Shown here: in pieces, positions 45,201 through 52,668 of the stretch
Layout of the letters: every line of letters starts with the position of its first letter
Numbering within the stretch: position 1 is the stretch's first letter
Source: JACDCA01 sp040881785
GTDB taxonomy: Bacteria; Acidobacteriota; Vicinamibacteria; Vicinamibacterales; 2-12-FULL-66-21
NCBI GenBank assembly: GCA_040881785.1
Contig: JBBECO010000221.1
Location: 9,663 to 73,662 of the forward strand
Reading direction: 5' to 3'
DNA length: 64,000 bases
Notes under the pieces: model-generated
The model's database searches: none
Seen by the model: only the letters and a program-made list of their open reading frames with translations
Told to the model about the DNA's origin: nothing
Position numbers and translations under genes: made by a program

Positions 45201-45993
45201 GCAGGGGGATGCGGCGCGGCTGGCCCAGGTGCTGGCGAACCTGCTGACCAACGCCGCGAAGTACACCGATCCCGCCGGTGCGGTCTCGGTCGAGGGACGC
45301 CTCGAAGGATTCGAGGCCGTGATCGTCGTCACCGACGTCGGCCGCGGCATCGCCCCCGACATGCTGCCCCGGATCTTCGAGCTGTTTACCCAGGAGCGGC
45401 AGGAGATCGACCGGTCGGAAGGCGGGTTGGGCCTGGGCCTGGCGATCGTGCGCAGCCTCGTGCAGGCGCATGGCGGCACGGTCGAGGCCCGCAGTGAAGG
45501 CAAGGGACGCGGGGCGTCGTTTACGATCCGCCTGCCCCTGGCGAGCCGTGAGGCCGGCATCGAGGCGGCCGGGGACGCGCCGCTCACCAGTGCGCCGACG
45601 ACTCCGACGGCGGGCCTGCGCGTGCTCATCGTGGACGACAATCCGGATGCGGCCGAAATGCTGGCGGAGTCACTGCGCACGCTCGGTCACACGATCCGGA
45701 TGGCCTACAACGGCTTCACCGCCCTGCAACTGGCCGCGGAGCACCATCCTGACGTCGTGCTCCTCGACCTCGGCCTCCCGGTGATGGACGGGTTCGAGGT
45801 GGCCGAGCGGCTGAAAGCGATGCCTGGGATGGAGCGTGTCGCGCTCGTGGCGATCACCGGGTACGGCCAGGAGGCGGACCGCGAGCGCACGCAGCAGGCG
45901 GGCTTCGACGAACACATGGTCAAGCCGGTGGATCTCGATCAGCTGGAAGACTGGCTGCGCGCGCGCCAGGAAGGGGTGATCACTGATCGCTGA
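42289..45993 (+). CDS. Double hybrid sensor kinase (PAS-GAF-HK-receiver-PAS-HK-receiver)
   Basis: The 1,234-residue cytoplasmic protein contains two complete kinase-receiver units. Order: PAS-like sensor opening (VGPVHTWPQSLRTALSILLE, about 20-160), a GAF-like region (about 185-320), HisKA 1 with His in FSNVSHEFRTPLTL (about 337), HATPase 1 (NLLSNAFKFTFHG), receiver 1 with Asp in VVVSDVMMPGLDG (about 649), a second PAS (about 735-860), HisKA 2 with His in LAMLGHELRNPLAP (about 872), HATPase 2 (NLLTNAAKYTDPAG), and receiver 2 with Asp in VVLLDLGLPVMDG (about 1159). All phospho-sites are intact. The C-terminal residues GVITDR are encoded by the first unit of the following repeat block. Confidence 0.92.
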   Translation: MMTRPEHAAVLSGGGEMGALMRSIDWSKTAVGPVHTWPQSLRTALSILLETGFPMYIAWGREFTQFYNDGYRPILGSTKHPMAMGIGTRETFAEIWDIIGPMFDGVMEGRPTTLVDFLLPLDRHGFTEECYFIFSYSPIREESGRVGGVLVTVTETTPRVLSERRLETTQALAAETRTARTVLEACEIAGRVLAGNAEDLPFSRIYVFADDGGTAVLMAACGEGPPAFALPEALPVQAEPLARILASGRMEILDDSRRIVALPIVTQGAGRPVGLLVTGTSPRLVLDDGYQGFLWLVASQIGTAIAGAQALESAQARVHALAELDRAKTAFFSNVSHEFRTPLTLMLGPTEEALASPEGALRGEDLETVHRNQVRLLKLVNTLLDFSRFEAGRANAAFEPLDLARLTADLASAFRSTTERAGLRLVIDCPPLDEPVYVDREMWEKIVLNLLSNAFKFTFHGSITVVLACDDGHVELRVCDTGVGIPSDELDHVFDRFHRIEGTVARTHEGSGIGLALVRELVALHGGTISASSVVGQGSVFSVRLPLGSAHLPAEHVGPAASGAGASVPGADRATPYVTEALRWLPDQQPLEERPAIRNPEAPRVLVADDNADMRDYLARLLGDRFDVETVADGLAALASVERRRPDVVVSDVMMPGLDGFQLVSALRGGEGTQAVPIILLSARAGEEARIDGLNAGADDYLVKPFSARELIARVDAQVVRARLRSIEDAHAVRLASVFQHAPVGVAILRGPDHVFEFANHEYLGIVARRDVVGKPVRQALPEYEGQSIFEILDQVYASAEPMVIHSMRAQMRRWGEDVEEAFFDVSCQPLLDEGCRATGIAVVVVDVSALTRARREAESANRAKDEFLAMLGHELRNPLAPILTALQLMRLRHLSGGEREREIIERQVRHVVSLVDDLLDVSRITRGTVQLKRTRVDLADVVAKAIEMTSPAIEERRHQLNVQVPRGLEVQGDAARLAQVLANLLTNAAKYTDPAGAVSVEGRLEGFEAVIVVTDVGRGIAPDMLPRIFELFTQERQEIDRSEGGLGLGLAIVRSLVQAHGGTVEARSEGKGRGASFTIRLPLASREAGIEAAGDAPLTSAPTTPTAGLRVLIVDDNPDAAEMLAESLRTLGHTIRMAYNGFTALQLAAEHHPDVVLLDLGLPVMDGFEVAERLKAMPGMERVALVAITGYGQEADRERTQQAGFDEHMVKPVDLDQLEDWLRARQEGVITDR

Positions 45994-46145
45994 TCGCTAA
46001 TCGCTGATCGCTGATCGCTAATCCCGGATCCCGGATCCCGGATCCCGGATTCGGGATCAGCGACTAGCGATTTGAGCGATCAGGGATTGCCTTAGCGATT
46101 AGGGATTAGCAGATTCGCGATTAGCGATTAGCGATCAGCGATTGG
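45976..46145. repeat. GATCGCTAATC-type repeats forming a long inverted repeat
   Basis: The left half repeats GATCGCTGATCGCTAATC and then GGATCCC; the right half repeats the complement, GATTAGCGATTAGCGATCAG. Together they can fold into an imperfect hairpin of about 160 bases. The block begins inside the last codons of the hybrid kinase and ends about 30 bases before the NADH dehydrogenase gene. A related block is at the right edge of the window. It may act as a terminator or transcription barrier. Confidence 0.75.
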
Positions 46146-46175
46146 CGTAGCCGGCGATTGCGATAACCTCTGGGC

Positions 46176-47510
46176 GTGGCCCCACCACGCGTGCTCATCG
46201 TCGGCGGCGGATTCGCCGGGCTCGCGGCGGCGAGAGCGCTCGCGAGAGCGCCGGTCGCGGTCACGATCCTCGACCGCCGCAACCATCACGTCTTCCAGCC
46301 GCTGCTCTACCAGGTCGCGACCGCGTCGCTCTCCCCCGCCGACATCAGCGCGCCCATCCGCTCCGTCGTCCGCGACCAGCAGAACTGCGACGTCGTGCTG
46401 GCGCAGGTGACGTCCGTGGATGTCGTCAACCGCCGGCTCATCCTGACGGAGGGAGCGATCGGCTACGACTATCTCGTGCTCGCCGCGGGTGCGACGCACG
46501 CCTACTTCGGACACGACGACTGGGCGCCGATCGCGCCGGGGCTCAAGACGATCGAGGACGCCACGGAGCTGCGGCGGCGCATCCTGCTCGCGTACGAATC
46601 GGCGGAGTATGAGGGGAGCCCCGAGGCGCGGCGCGCGGTGCTGACGTTCGGGATCGTCGGCGCGGGAGCGACCGGCGTGGAGCTGGCGGGCGCGATCAAG
46701 GAGATTGCCGGCGCGACGCTGCCGAAAGACTACCGGCACATCGATACGCGGACCACGCGGGTCATCGTCTTCGAGGGGGGACCGCGCGTGCTGGCGCCGT
46801 TCCCGCCTGAGCTGAGCGCGCGCGCGCAGCGCGACCTCGAGCGGATGGGCGTGGAGATTCGCCTGAATTCCACCGTCACGAACGTCACGCCGGAGGGGAT
46901 CTTCATCGGCGAGGAGTTCATCCCGGTCCGCAACGTGTTCTGGGCGGCGGGCGTGAAGGCGAATCCGCTCGGGCAGTCGCTCGGCGTGCCGCTCGATCGC
47001 GCCGGCCGCGTGATCGTCGGTCCGGACCTGTCGATCCCCGGTCATCCCGAAGTGTTCGTCACCGGCGACATGGCGGCCGCGACGTCAGCAAACACCGGGA
47101 AGCCGGTCCCCGGTGTCGCACAGGGCGGCCTGCAGATGGGGAAGCACGCGGGACAAACGATCGCGCGGGAAGTGCTCGGGCGCTCGACGCCCGCCGACCG
47201 GAAGGCGTTCGTGTATCACGACAAGGGGACGATGGCGGTCATCGGCAAGGCGAAGGCGGTTGCCGAGATCGGCAGGTTCAAGTTCGGCGGGTTCTTCGCG
47301 TGGCTCGTGTGGGGCGGGATCCATATCTCGTTTCTCATCGGCTTCCGCAACCGCCTGCAGGTCCTCTTCAGCTGGTTCTGGAACTGGCTGCTGAATGCGC
47401 GCGACGCGCGGCTCATCACGGGGGATGCGGCGCTCGACATCCAGGTGGCGCGGGGCGAGGACGACGTCCGCGCGGATCCGCCGCCTGCCCCCCCACCCAA
47501 TCGACGCTGA
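46176..47510 (+). CDS. ndh: Type II NADH dehydrogenase (NDH-2)
   Basis: The 444-residue flavoprotein passes electrons from NADH to quinone at the inner face of the membrane without pumping protons. Evidence: FAD-binding VLIVGGGFAGLAAARAL, the NDH-2 block RNHHVFQPLLYQVATASLSP, a second nucleotide-binding motif FGIVGAGATGVELAGAI, the FAD motif FVTGDMAAA and the quinone-site-type VPGVAQGGLQMGKHAGQ. The C-terminus has the amphipathic and hydrophobic stretch FFAWLVWGGIHISFLIGFRN followed by LFSWFWNWLL, typical of the membrane anchor. It starts at GTG 46176. Confidence 0.92.
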   Translation: MAPPRVLIVGGGFAGLAAARALARAPVAVTILDRRNHHVFQPLLYQVATASLSPADISAPIRSVVRDQQNCDVVLAQVTSVDVVNRRLILTEGAIGYDYLVLAAGATHAYFGHDDWAPIAPGLKTIEDATELRRRILLAYESAEYEGSPEARRAVLTFGIVGAGATGVELAGAIKEIAGATLPKDYRHIDTRTTRVIVFEGGPRVLAPFPPELSARAQRDLERMGVEIRLNSTVTNVTPEGIFIGEEFIPVRNVFWAAGVKANPLGQSLGVPLDRAGRVIVGPDLSIPGHPEVFVTGDMAAATSANTGKPVPGVAQGGLQMGKHAGQTIAREVLGRSTPADRKAFVYHDKGTMAVIGKAKAVAEIGRFKFGGFFAWLVWGGIHISFLIGFRNRLQVLFSWFWNWLLNARDARLITGDAALDIQVARGEDDVRADPPPAPPPNRR

Positions 47511-47522
47511 TGCCACGGGTGC

Positions 47523-47831
47523 ACCGCTGAGAACGCTGAGGTCGCAGAGGCAGTCCAAGATGGATGCGGAACGGGTCACGCAGTGGCCTGCGGCCAACCA
47601 CGACGGCTCGACGACACGACGACACGACGCTGCAACGCTGCCGACATGAGACCTGCCGGGCGCGCTCCGCGCGTTGTGGCCGGCCAGAATCCGCAAACAC
47701 AAACAGCTGGAGTTCAAGTGCTGCTTGTGTTTGTGGATTCTGACCGGCCACAGCGGCGGCCGAAGGCCGCCGCCCGGCAGGTCGGAACGGGTCAGCCAAA
47801 GGGCCTCTGCGCGCTCTGCGGCCTCAGCGGT
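47523..47831. repeat. Nested inverted repeats (REP/MITE-like), about 310 bp
   Basis: The outer arms are ACCGCTGAG...CGCAGAGGC at 47523-47551 and its complement at 47801-47831. Inside, 47650-47783 is a long, nearly perfect inverted repeat: its arms (about 58 bases) begin GACCTGCCGGGCG and include CCAGAATCCGCAAACACAA, with a centre near 47708-47720. Each arm carries its own small palindrome (GCGCGCTCCGCGCG and GGCGGCCGAAGGCCGCC). The element fills the gap between convergent genes and encodes nothing recognisable. It may be a non-autonomous mobile repeat or a bidirectional terminator. Confidence 0.7.
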
Positions 47832-47852
47832 AAATCGTGGCAGCTGCCGCGC

Positions 47853-49763
47853 TCACCCTGGCGGGAGCCGGCGGTGCAGACCACGCATGCGCTCCGCGAG
47901 CGCACCGGGTTCGTCGGTGAAGCACGCGGCGTAGCGCTTGGGCGCATCGGTCAGGTACTTGTGGAACGCCGCCTCGCGTCTCGTGCTGAGAACGTTCTTG
48001 GCGATCACATAGCGGATCACGCCTGAGACGCTGAGCACGATGGTCGAGCCGCCGTAGAACCAGCGGCCCTTCGCGCGGCGGCGCTGGACGACTTCCGCGA
48101 CGAGATCCTCGTTGAAGGTGCCGTCGGGGCCGGTCCGCCGCACCTCGCGCACCGATTCCACGATCGGCCGCTCGATTTTCTTCGCCGCGCTCGGCGCCGC
48201 GAGCCCGAAGTAATAAAGGTGCCCCGGCTCGGTGACGTAGGCGCCGATCAGCCGCGCGCGACGACGCTGCAGCTCCTGTTCGGTGGGTTCGAACCGCTTC
48301 TTGAGGATCGAGCGCAGCAGCGTGTCCACCTTCTCCCCCGCCTTCGCCCGCCCCAGGCCCGGCACGCGCGGCAGCCTTCGCTCGGGACCGCGCCAGAGGA
48401 GCGCGTCCTCGCTGAGATCCAGGACGCCTTCCACCTGCACGCCGTGCCGCCTGAAGGCGCGAACCAGCGCCTCCCGATAACCCCACTCGTCGTCCGGCAC
48501 CAGGTCGTAGTCGGCGGTGAGCAGCGCCCGAAGGTACTCGCCGAACTTCAGGTCCACCGGCGGGCAGTAGTCCACCGCGCGGATCACGAGCGCCATGAAC
48601 TGGTCGGCGAGGCGGACGGCATGCCCGGCCAGCAACTCGATCATCGCGGGCGGCAGCGGCCCGCCGCCGGACGGCGCCAGGCTGCGCAGGGTCGCGGTCT
48701 TCTGGTCGAAGACCGTGCGGAAGGCGTCGAACACCGCGCGCAGCAGGATCGCCCCCATGTCGTGCGCATCGAGGGTCGGTCGGTACTGGTCCTTCTTCGG
48801 AACGGGCGCGTCGAGATCGCCCGGCGTCTTGAACGCCGTGCGCAGCGGGCTCTGGCCATCACCCGTCGTCTCCCCGAACTGCCGCGCGAGATCGACGAGG
48901 AGGCGCGAGGTGACGGCCCCGTGCGCGCCGGCAATCGCGCCCGCCACGAGGTCGCGATAACTGAACCGCTGGAGCAGCGCGATCAGGTCGGCGAAGCCTT
49001 CGTGGAAGCCGTCCACGTCGGGATTGGTCGGCAGCAGGAACCGCGCGCGCATGCCGTCGAGCAGCGCGTGCGTCATCTCGTGGACGACGACGTCGTGCGA
49101 CAGCGAGGTGAAGACGATCGCGCCGGGCTGATTCAACCGCTGCGCCTTCGGGTTCGCGCGCGTGTAGCCGAAGCGGATCGCGCCGAGGTCCATATCGTAG
49201 TAGGCGTTGTCCTCCTCGAACGCATGCGGATGAACGTGCAGTTTGACGGCCGGATCGCCCGCCACGAGATCGCCTGGATGCGCCGGAAAGGAGAACTGCG
49301 GGTCGCGCCCGAGCGCCAGACGAAACCGGTGATACGTCGCCGTCGTCAGGGCGTAGGTCATCTGCTGGGCGAACCGCGGATCCGTCGTGGAGGGCTTGAG
49401 ACCTGCCGTCATCACCAGCGCGAGGTCGTCCAGCTTGACGGGCTCGTACGTCTCGTTCGTCGTGTCGTTGACGTCGCGCACGACGATGACGGATCCGGTG
49501 GGCCCTTCCTCGAGCGGCTCGTACGGGACCTCGAGCTCCGCGATGGCCGCGCTCGCCTTCGGGGTCGCCGGGTCCTGCGTGAAGATGCGCAGCGTGCGGT
49601 GCGGCGGCAGCCGCATCGGCATGGCCTGCGCCGGCTCGTCGGCCTGACCGGGAACCCTCGCGGCCGCCTTCTGCTGCTCACGCAGGACAACGAATGGCTC
49701 CGTCGATTCCTTGCGCTCGACGCGGTCCCCGAGTGTGTAGCGAACGGGCGGAGCCTTCGCCAT
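47853..49763 (-). CDS. Zinc metallopeptidase of the gluzincin (thermolysin-like) type
   Basis: The 636-residue protein has the zinc site HEMTH at residues 228-232 and the third ligand in GFHEGFADL (Glu255), the spacing of gluzincins. Upstream are YHRFRLALGRDPQF and DNAYYDMDLGAIRFGY; downstream is DAHDMGAILLRAVFDAFRTV, which may supply the catalytic His/Asp region. No signal peptide is seen: the N-terminus (MAKAPPVRYTLGDRVERKES) is polar, so the enzyme is cytoplasmic or exported by another route. It starts one base after the stop of the caspase-like gene, so the two are one operon. The C-terminal 150 residues are of unknown fold. Confidence 0.8.
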   Translation of the reverse strand: MAKAPPVRYTLGDRVERKESTEPFVVLREQQKAAARVPGQADEPAQAMPMRLPPHRTLRIFTQDPATPKASAAIAELEVPYEPLEEGPTGSVIVVRDVNDTTNETYEPVKLDDLALVMTAGLKPSTTDPRFAQQMTYALTTATYHRFRLALGRDPQFSFPAHPGDLVAGDPAVKLHVHPHAFEEDNAYYDMDLGAIRFGYTRANPKAQRLNQPGAIVFTSLSHDVVVHEMTHALLDGMRARFLLPTNPDVDGFHEGFADLIALLQRFSYRDLVAGAIAGAHGAVTSRLLVDLARQFGETTGDGQSPLRTAFKTPGDLDAPVPKKDQYRPTLDAHDMGAILLRAVFDAFRTVFDQKTATLRSLAPSGGGPLPPAMIELLAGHAVRLADQFMALVIRAVDYCPPVDLKFGEYLRALLTADYDLVPDDEWGYREALVRAFRRHGVQVEGVLDLSEDALLWRGPERRLPRVPGLGRAKAGEKVDTLLRSILKKRFEPTEQELQRRRARLIGAYVTEPGHLYYFGLAAPSAAKKIERPIVESVREVRRTGPDGTFNEDLVAEVVQRRRAKGRWFYGGSTIVLSVSGVIRYVIAKNVLSTRREAAFHKYLTDAPKRYAACFTDEPGALAERMRGLHRRLPPG

Positions 49764-49764
49764 G

Positions 49765-52518
49765 TCAGCCCGCGTCCCTCGTCCGTGGCGCCAGCAGTTG
49801 GCGTCCCGCCATGCCGGCGGCGGGCGGCATCATCCCAGGCTGCTGGCGCTTCTGCCGCGCCACCAATGTCGCGACGCGCTTGATGAAGGCTTCGTTGGTC
49901 TCGCCGGTCTGGACGGCGCCGGCCAGCAGCGGCACGGCAGCGGCCGTGAAGTCTCCCTGGCCGTTCGATTCCCACGCGAACTCGTTGTCGCGGCACGCGG
50001 CCAGATGAATCACGCCCGGCGCCGAAGACGGCATCGCGCGGAAGCTGGCGCGGCTCCCGCGGGCGGCGCGCATCGAGCGCGCGGCCGCGAGCAGCTCCGA
50101 ACTCACCGGCATGTAGCGGACGGCGTCGCTCGAGGATTCCTCAGCGCGCATCGCCGGCGCGAAGCGGCTGATGGTGCCGCAGTGGCAGCAGTCCATGAAC
50201 AACGTCAGCAGCACGCCGTCCGGCAGCGCGCCAAGCGCCGCCGCGACCACGTCGTCCCGGAGAAACAGCGCTCCGGTGTGATAGTCCACCGGTACGAAGG
50301 CCTCGTCGAAGCCGTCCGCTTCGTCGCCGCTGTCGTCGGGAAGCTGCGTGCCGTGTCCCGAGTACTGCATGACGAGGACGTCCCCAGGGGTCGCGCCGGC
50401 CAGCAGGTCGCGCAGGGCGTCCTGCATTCCGCGCTGAGTGGCCTGCGCGTCCAGCAGATAGCGCACGTCGAAGCCGAGCGCGCCCAGCGCACCACCCCAC
50501 TGCCTCGCGTCGTTGACGCAGCCCGAGAGCGGACGATCGCGATAGTCGTCGATCCCGATGCAGAGCGCGAGACGCCGTCCGCCGCCGGATGGCGTCGCCG
50601 GCGCGGGGGCCGGCTCAGGCCCGGCGGGAATGCACGCCACCGGCGCGGGCATGGGCCGCTGCGGCGGCGGGAGCAACTCGAACACGCGCGGGAGCGGATC
50701 GTAGGGAAAGTCGGCCTCGCCGAACCCACTCTCGTCGTCGATCTCGAGGATCCTCCGCAGCGCGGCCGATACGGTTTTGGGATCGTTGTCGAAGGCGCCG
50801 TGCGCGAGCGCACGCGTCAGCGGGTTCTCCTCCTTGTCGCGCGCGTACGAGAACTGGATCTCGGCCGCGGCCGTGCCACCAATCGGATTGCCCTTCTTGT
50901 CGACCCCGTAGAGACCACGCAGCCTCTCGTGCTTGCGGATCGACCGGTGCAGTCCGAGAATCGGCCGGCGCAGCACGCCCTCGAACGAGTGCGAGATCAG
51001 ATACAGCAGCGACTTGCGATAGACCTTGAAACAATTGTCCTGTTCCTCGGCGTCCTCCTCCATCGTGAAGCAGGCGTGCTTCACGATCGTCTTCGACTCG
51101 ATCAGCGCCAGGAGCTTCGCTTCGAAGAGCTCGGGACGGACGGCCGGGGCGAAGAACGACAGCGTATCGATGCGCGGCACGCCGAGCGCGATCAACGCCG
51201 GCAGGAGATGCGCATGGAAAATCGCGCCAGCGCTGTGGCCGATCGCGTGGACCGTCACGTCCTTCGCCGCCGGGGTCGCGAGAAACGCGGCCAGCTTCGA
51301 CGCGAACAGGTGCGCACCGCCGGGATATCCTTCGCCCAGATCCGCGGCCGACGCGCGACGCGCGCTCTCCTTCATGCCGGCCCAGATCGCGGTGCCGGGC
51401 GCCTTGGCTGCCAGCTCGATCGCCGGGTCCGTCGTCCAGTCGAAGATGTCGCGCGGCCCGACGATGTACTGGCGGAGGATCTCGAGGAGCCCGCTTTCCC
51501 AGACGAAGAACACCGGGTAGACCCCCTTCGAGAGCCACCAGGGGTACATCTTCTTCGCATAGGCGAGCGCGTCCGATTCGCCGACGAGTCCGCCGTGTGC
51601 ATACAGAAGGATGCGCAGCGACGGATCCGCGGCGGCGCGGTCGCGGATCGCGTCGATGATCCCGTCGAGATCGACCGGCGTGGTGCTGAAGTCGCCGCCC
51701 GCCGACAGCTCGCCGCAGCTCAGATTGACGACGTGCGGTCGCAACGGCGTCCAGTCCTCGCCGCGAGAACCGGAAGGCGCGTCAAGGAGGCGCGAGAAGT
51801 CGCGGCTGTATCGCCGCTGTTCCCGGGCCACGCGCGTGCGCGTGTCTTCGGCAACCGCTTCTCCGGCGAGCGCATGTTCAGGGATGGTGGCCTCGGCGAT
51901 CTCCGACGGCTTGAGCGCGATCGCCGCCGGTTGTGTGACGAACGCGCCGAGCAGGAACTCGCGGCTGAAGGGACGGGTCGTTCGCGCCTGGCGGCTGCTC
52001 GTGTTCTTCGCCACGAGCGCCACGAATGCGTCACGGTCGAGGGTCGTACCCGGACAGGTCTTCGGTCCCTCGCTCAGGTCGCGATGGAACGCGATCGCGG
52101 CCGCCTCGAGGTTCCACGCGCGCAGCAGATGCGCCACGACGGCGGCGGCGCTGTCGCGCTGCGCTCCGTCGAAGCGGTCGCGGCCGTCGTCGAAATTGCC
52201 GACGAGCGCGATCATGAACGGCCCCTTGGCGGTCGTGCCGTTGTGCCCTCTGACACTGGCGGGCGGCAGGTTCCAGTTGCGTCCGGGCCACAGGCCGCCG
52301 AGAGGATCGATCGTCAGGTGCTGCGCGATGTCACTCCATCCCTGCGCCAGGTGGAGCTGCCGCATGGCCTCGATCGTTTCGGCGCCGCGGAAATCGGCGC
52401 GCGCGGGATGCACCGTGTGATGCACGTGCACCGCGTCGATCGCCCGCGTGAGCACGCCGCGATCGGGCAGCAGCAGCCGGAACTGGTGGACCGTGAGACG
52501 CCGGGGAGTATGTGTCAT
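49765..52518 (-). CDS. Triple-domain protein: PGRP/amidase, alpha/beta hydrolase and caspase-like peptidase
   Basis: From ATG 52518 (GAGG upstream) the protein has 917 residues in three enzymatic parts. (1) About 20-175: an N-acetylmuramoyl-L-alanine amidase/PGRP fold, with zinc ligands His34 (HVHHTVHP), His145 (FHRD) and Cys155 (TCPG). (2) About 260-500: an alpha/beta hydrolase with LLYAHGG and the nucleophile elbow IGHSAGA (Ser429). (3) About 645-900: a peptidase C14 caspase/metacaspase domain with LALCIGIDDY, catalytic His722 in YSGHGTQ and Cys778 in MDCCHCG. A proline-rich linker (PPPQRPMPAPVA) precedes part 3. All three active sites look intact. No signal peptide is visible. Caspase-like domains in bacteria are often cell-death effectors. 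Confidence 0.88.
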   Translation of the reverse strand: MTHTPRRLTVHQFRLLLPDRGVLTRAIDAVHVHHTVHPARADFRGAETIEAMRQLHLAQGWSDIAQHLTIDPLGGLWPGRNWNLPPASVRGHNGTTAKGPFMIALVGNFDDGRDRFDGAQRDSAAAVVAHLLRAWNLEAAAIAFHRDLSEGPKTCPGTTLDRDAFVALVAKNTSSRQARTTRPFSREFLLGAFVTQPAAIALKPSEIAEATIPEHALAGEAVAEDTRTRVAREQRRYSRDFSRLLDAPSGSRGEDWTPLRPHVVNLSCGELSAGGDFSTTPVDLDGIIDAIRDRAAADPSLRILLYAHGGLVGESDALAYAKKMYPWWLSKGVYPVFFVWESGLLEILRQYIVGPRDIFDWTTDPAIELAAKAPGTAIWAGMKESARRASAADLGEGYPGGAHLFASKLAAFLATPAAKDVTVHAIGHSAGAIFHAHLLPALIALGVPRIDTLSFFAPAVRPELFEAKLLALIESKTIVKHACFTMEEDAEEQDNCFKVYRKSLLYLISHSFEGVLRRPILGLHRSIRKHERLRGLYGVDKKGNPIGGTAAAEIQFSYARDKEENPLTRALAHGAFDNDPKTVSAALRRILEIDDESGFGEADFPYDPLPRVFELLPPPQRPMPAPVACIPAGPEPAPAPATPSGGGRRLALCIGIDDYRDRPLSGCVNDARQWGGALGALGFDVRYLLDAQATQRGMQDALRDLLAGATPGDVLVMQYSGHGTQLPDDSGDEADGFDEAFVPVDYHTGALFLRDDVVAAALGALPDGVLLTLFMDCCHCGTISRFAPAMRAEESSSDAVRYMPVSSELLAAARSMRAARGSRASFRAMPSSAPGVIHLAACRDNEFAWESNGQGDFTAAAVPLLAGAVQTGETNEAFIKRVATLVARQKRQQPGMMPPAAGMAGRQLLAPRTRDAG

Positions 52519-52583
52519 GACACCCTCAGGATGAGACGCGCATGCTGGCTGACCGGGACGGTGATTGCAATATGCAAGATTTA

Positions 52584-52623
52584 CCGGCCAACATGTTGCC
52601 CTCCCGGCCAACGGGTTGGCCGG
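52584..52623. promoter_or_regulatory. Palindromic site between divergent caspase-like and VWA genes
   Basis: CCGGCCAA and TTGGCCGG (52604-52623) form a perfect 8-bp inverted repeat around CGGG, and CCGGCCAACA occurs once more at 52584. The site lies between divergent starts at 52518 and 52669 and could be an operator for both. TATAAA at 52654-52659, a possible -10 or start-proximal element, follows. Confidence 0.4.
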
Positions 52624-52668
52624 TTGTGCACTCTCGACGTCAGTTCGGCGTGCTATAAAGGCCTTCCC

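Noticed and set aside
42396..45497. 1,033-codon open frame overlapping the hybrid kinase in another frame
   Set aside because: Arg/Ala/Gly-rich composition with no domain; the kinase frame carries full two-component homology.
49762..52668. Long plus-strand frame opposite the caspase-like gene
   Set aside because: The upstream part is only the mirror of the hydrolase gene; real homology (VWA) begins at ATG 52669.
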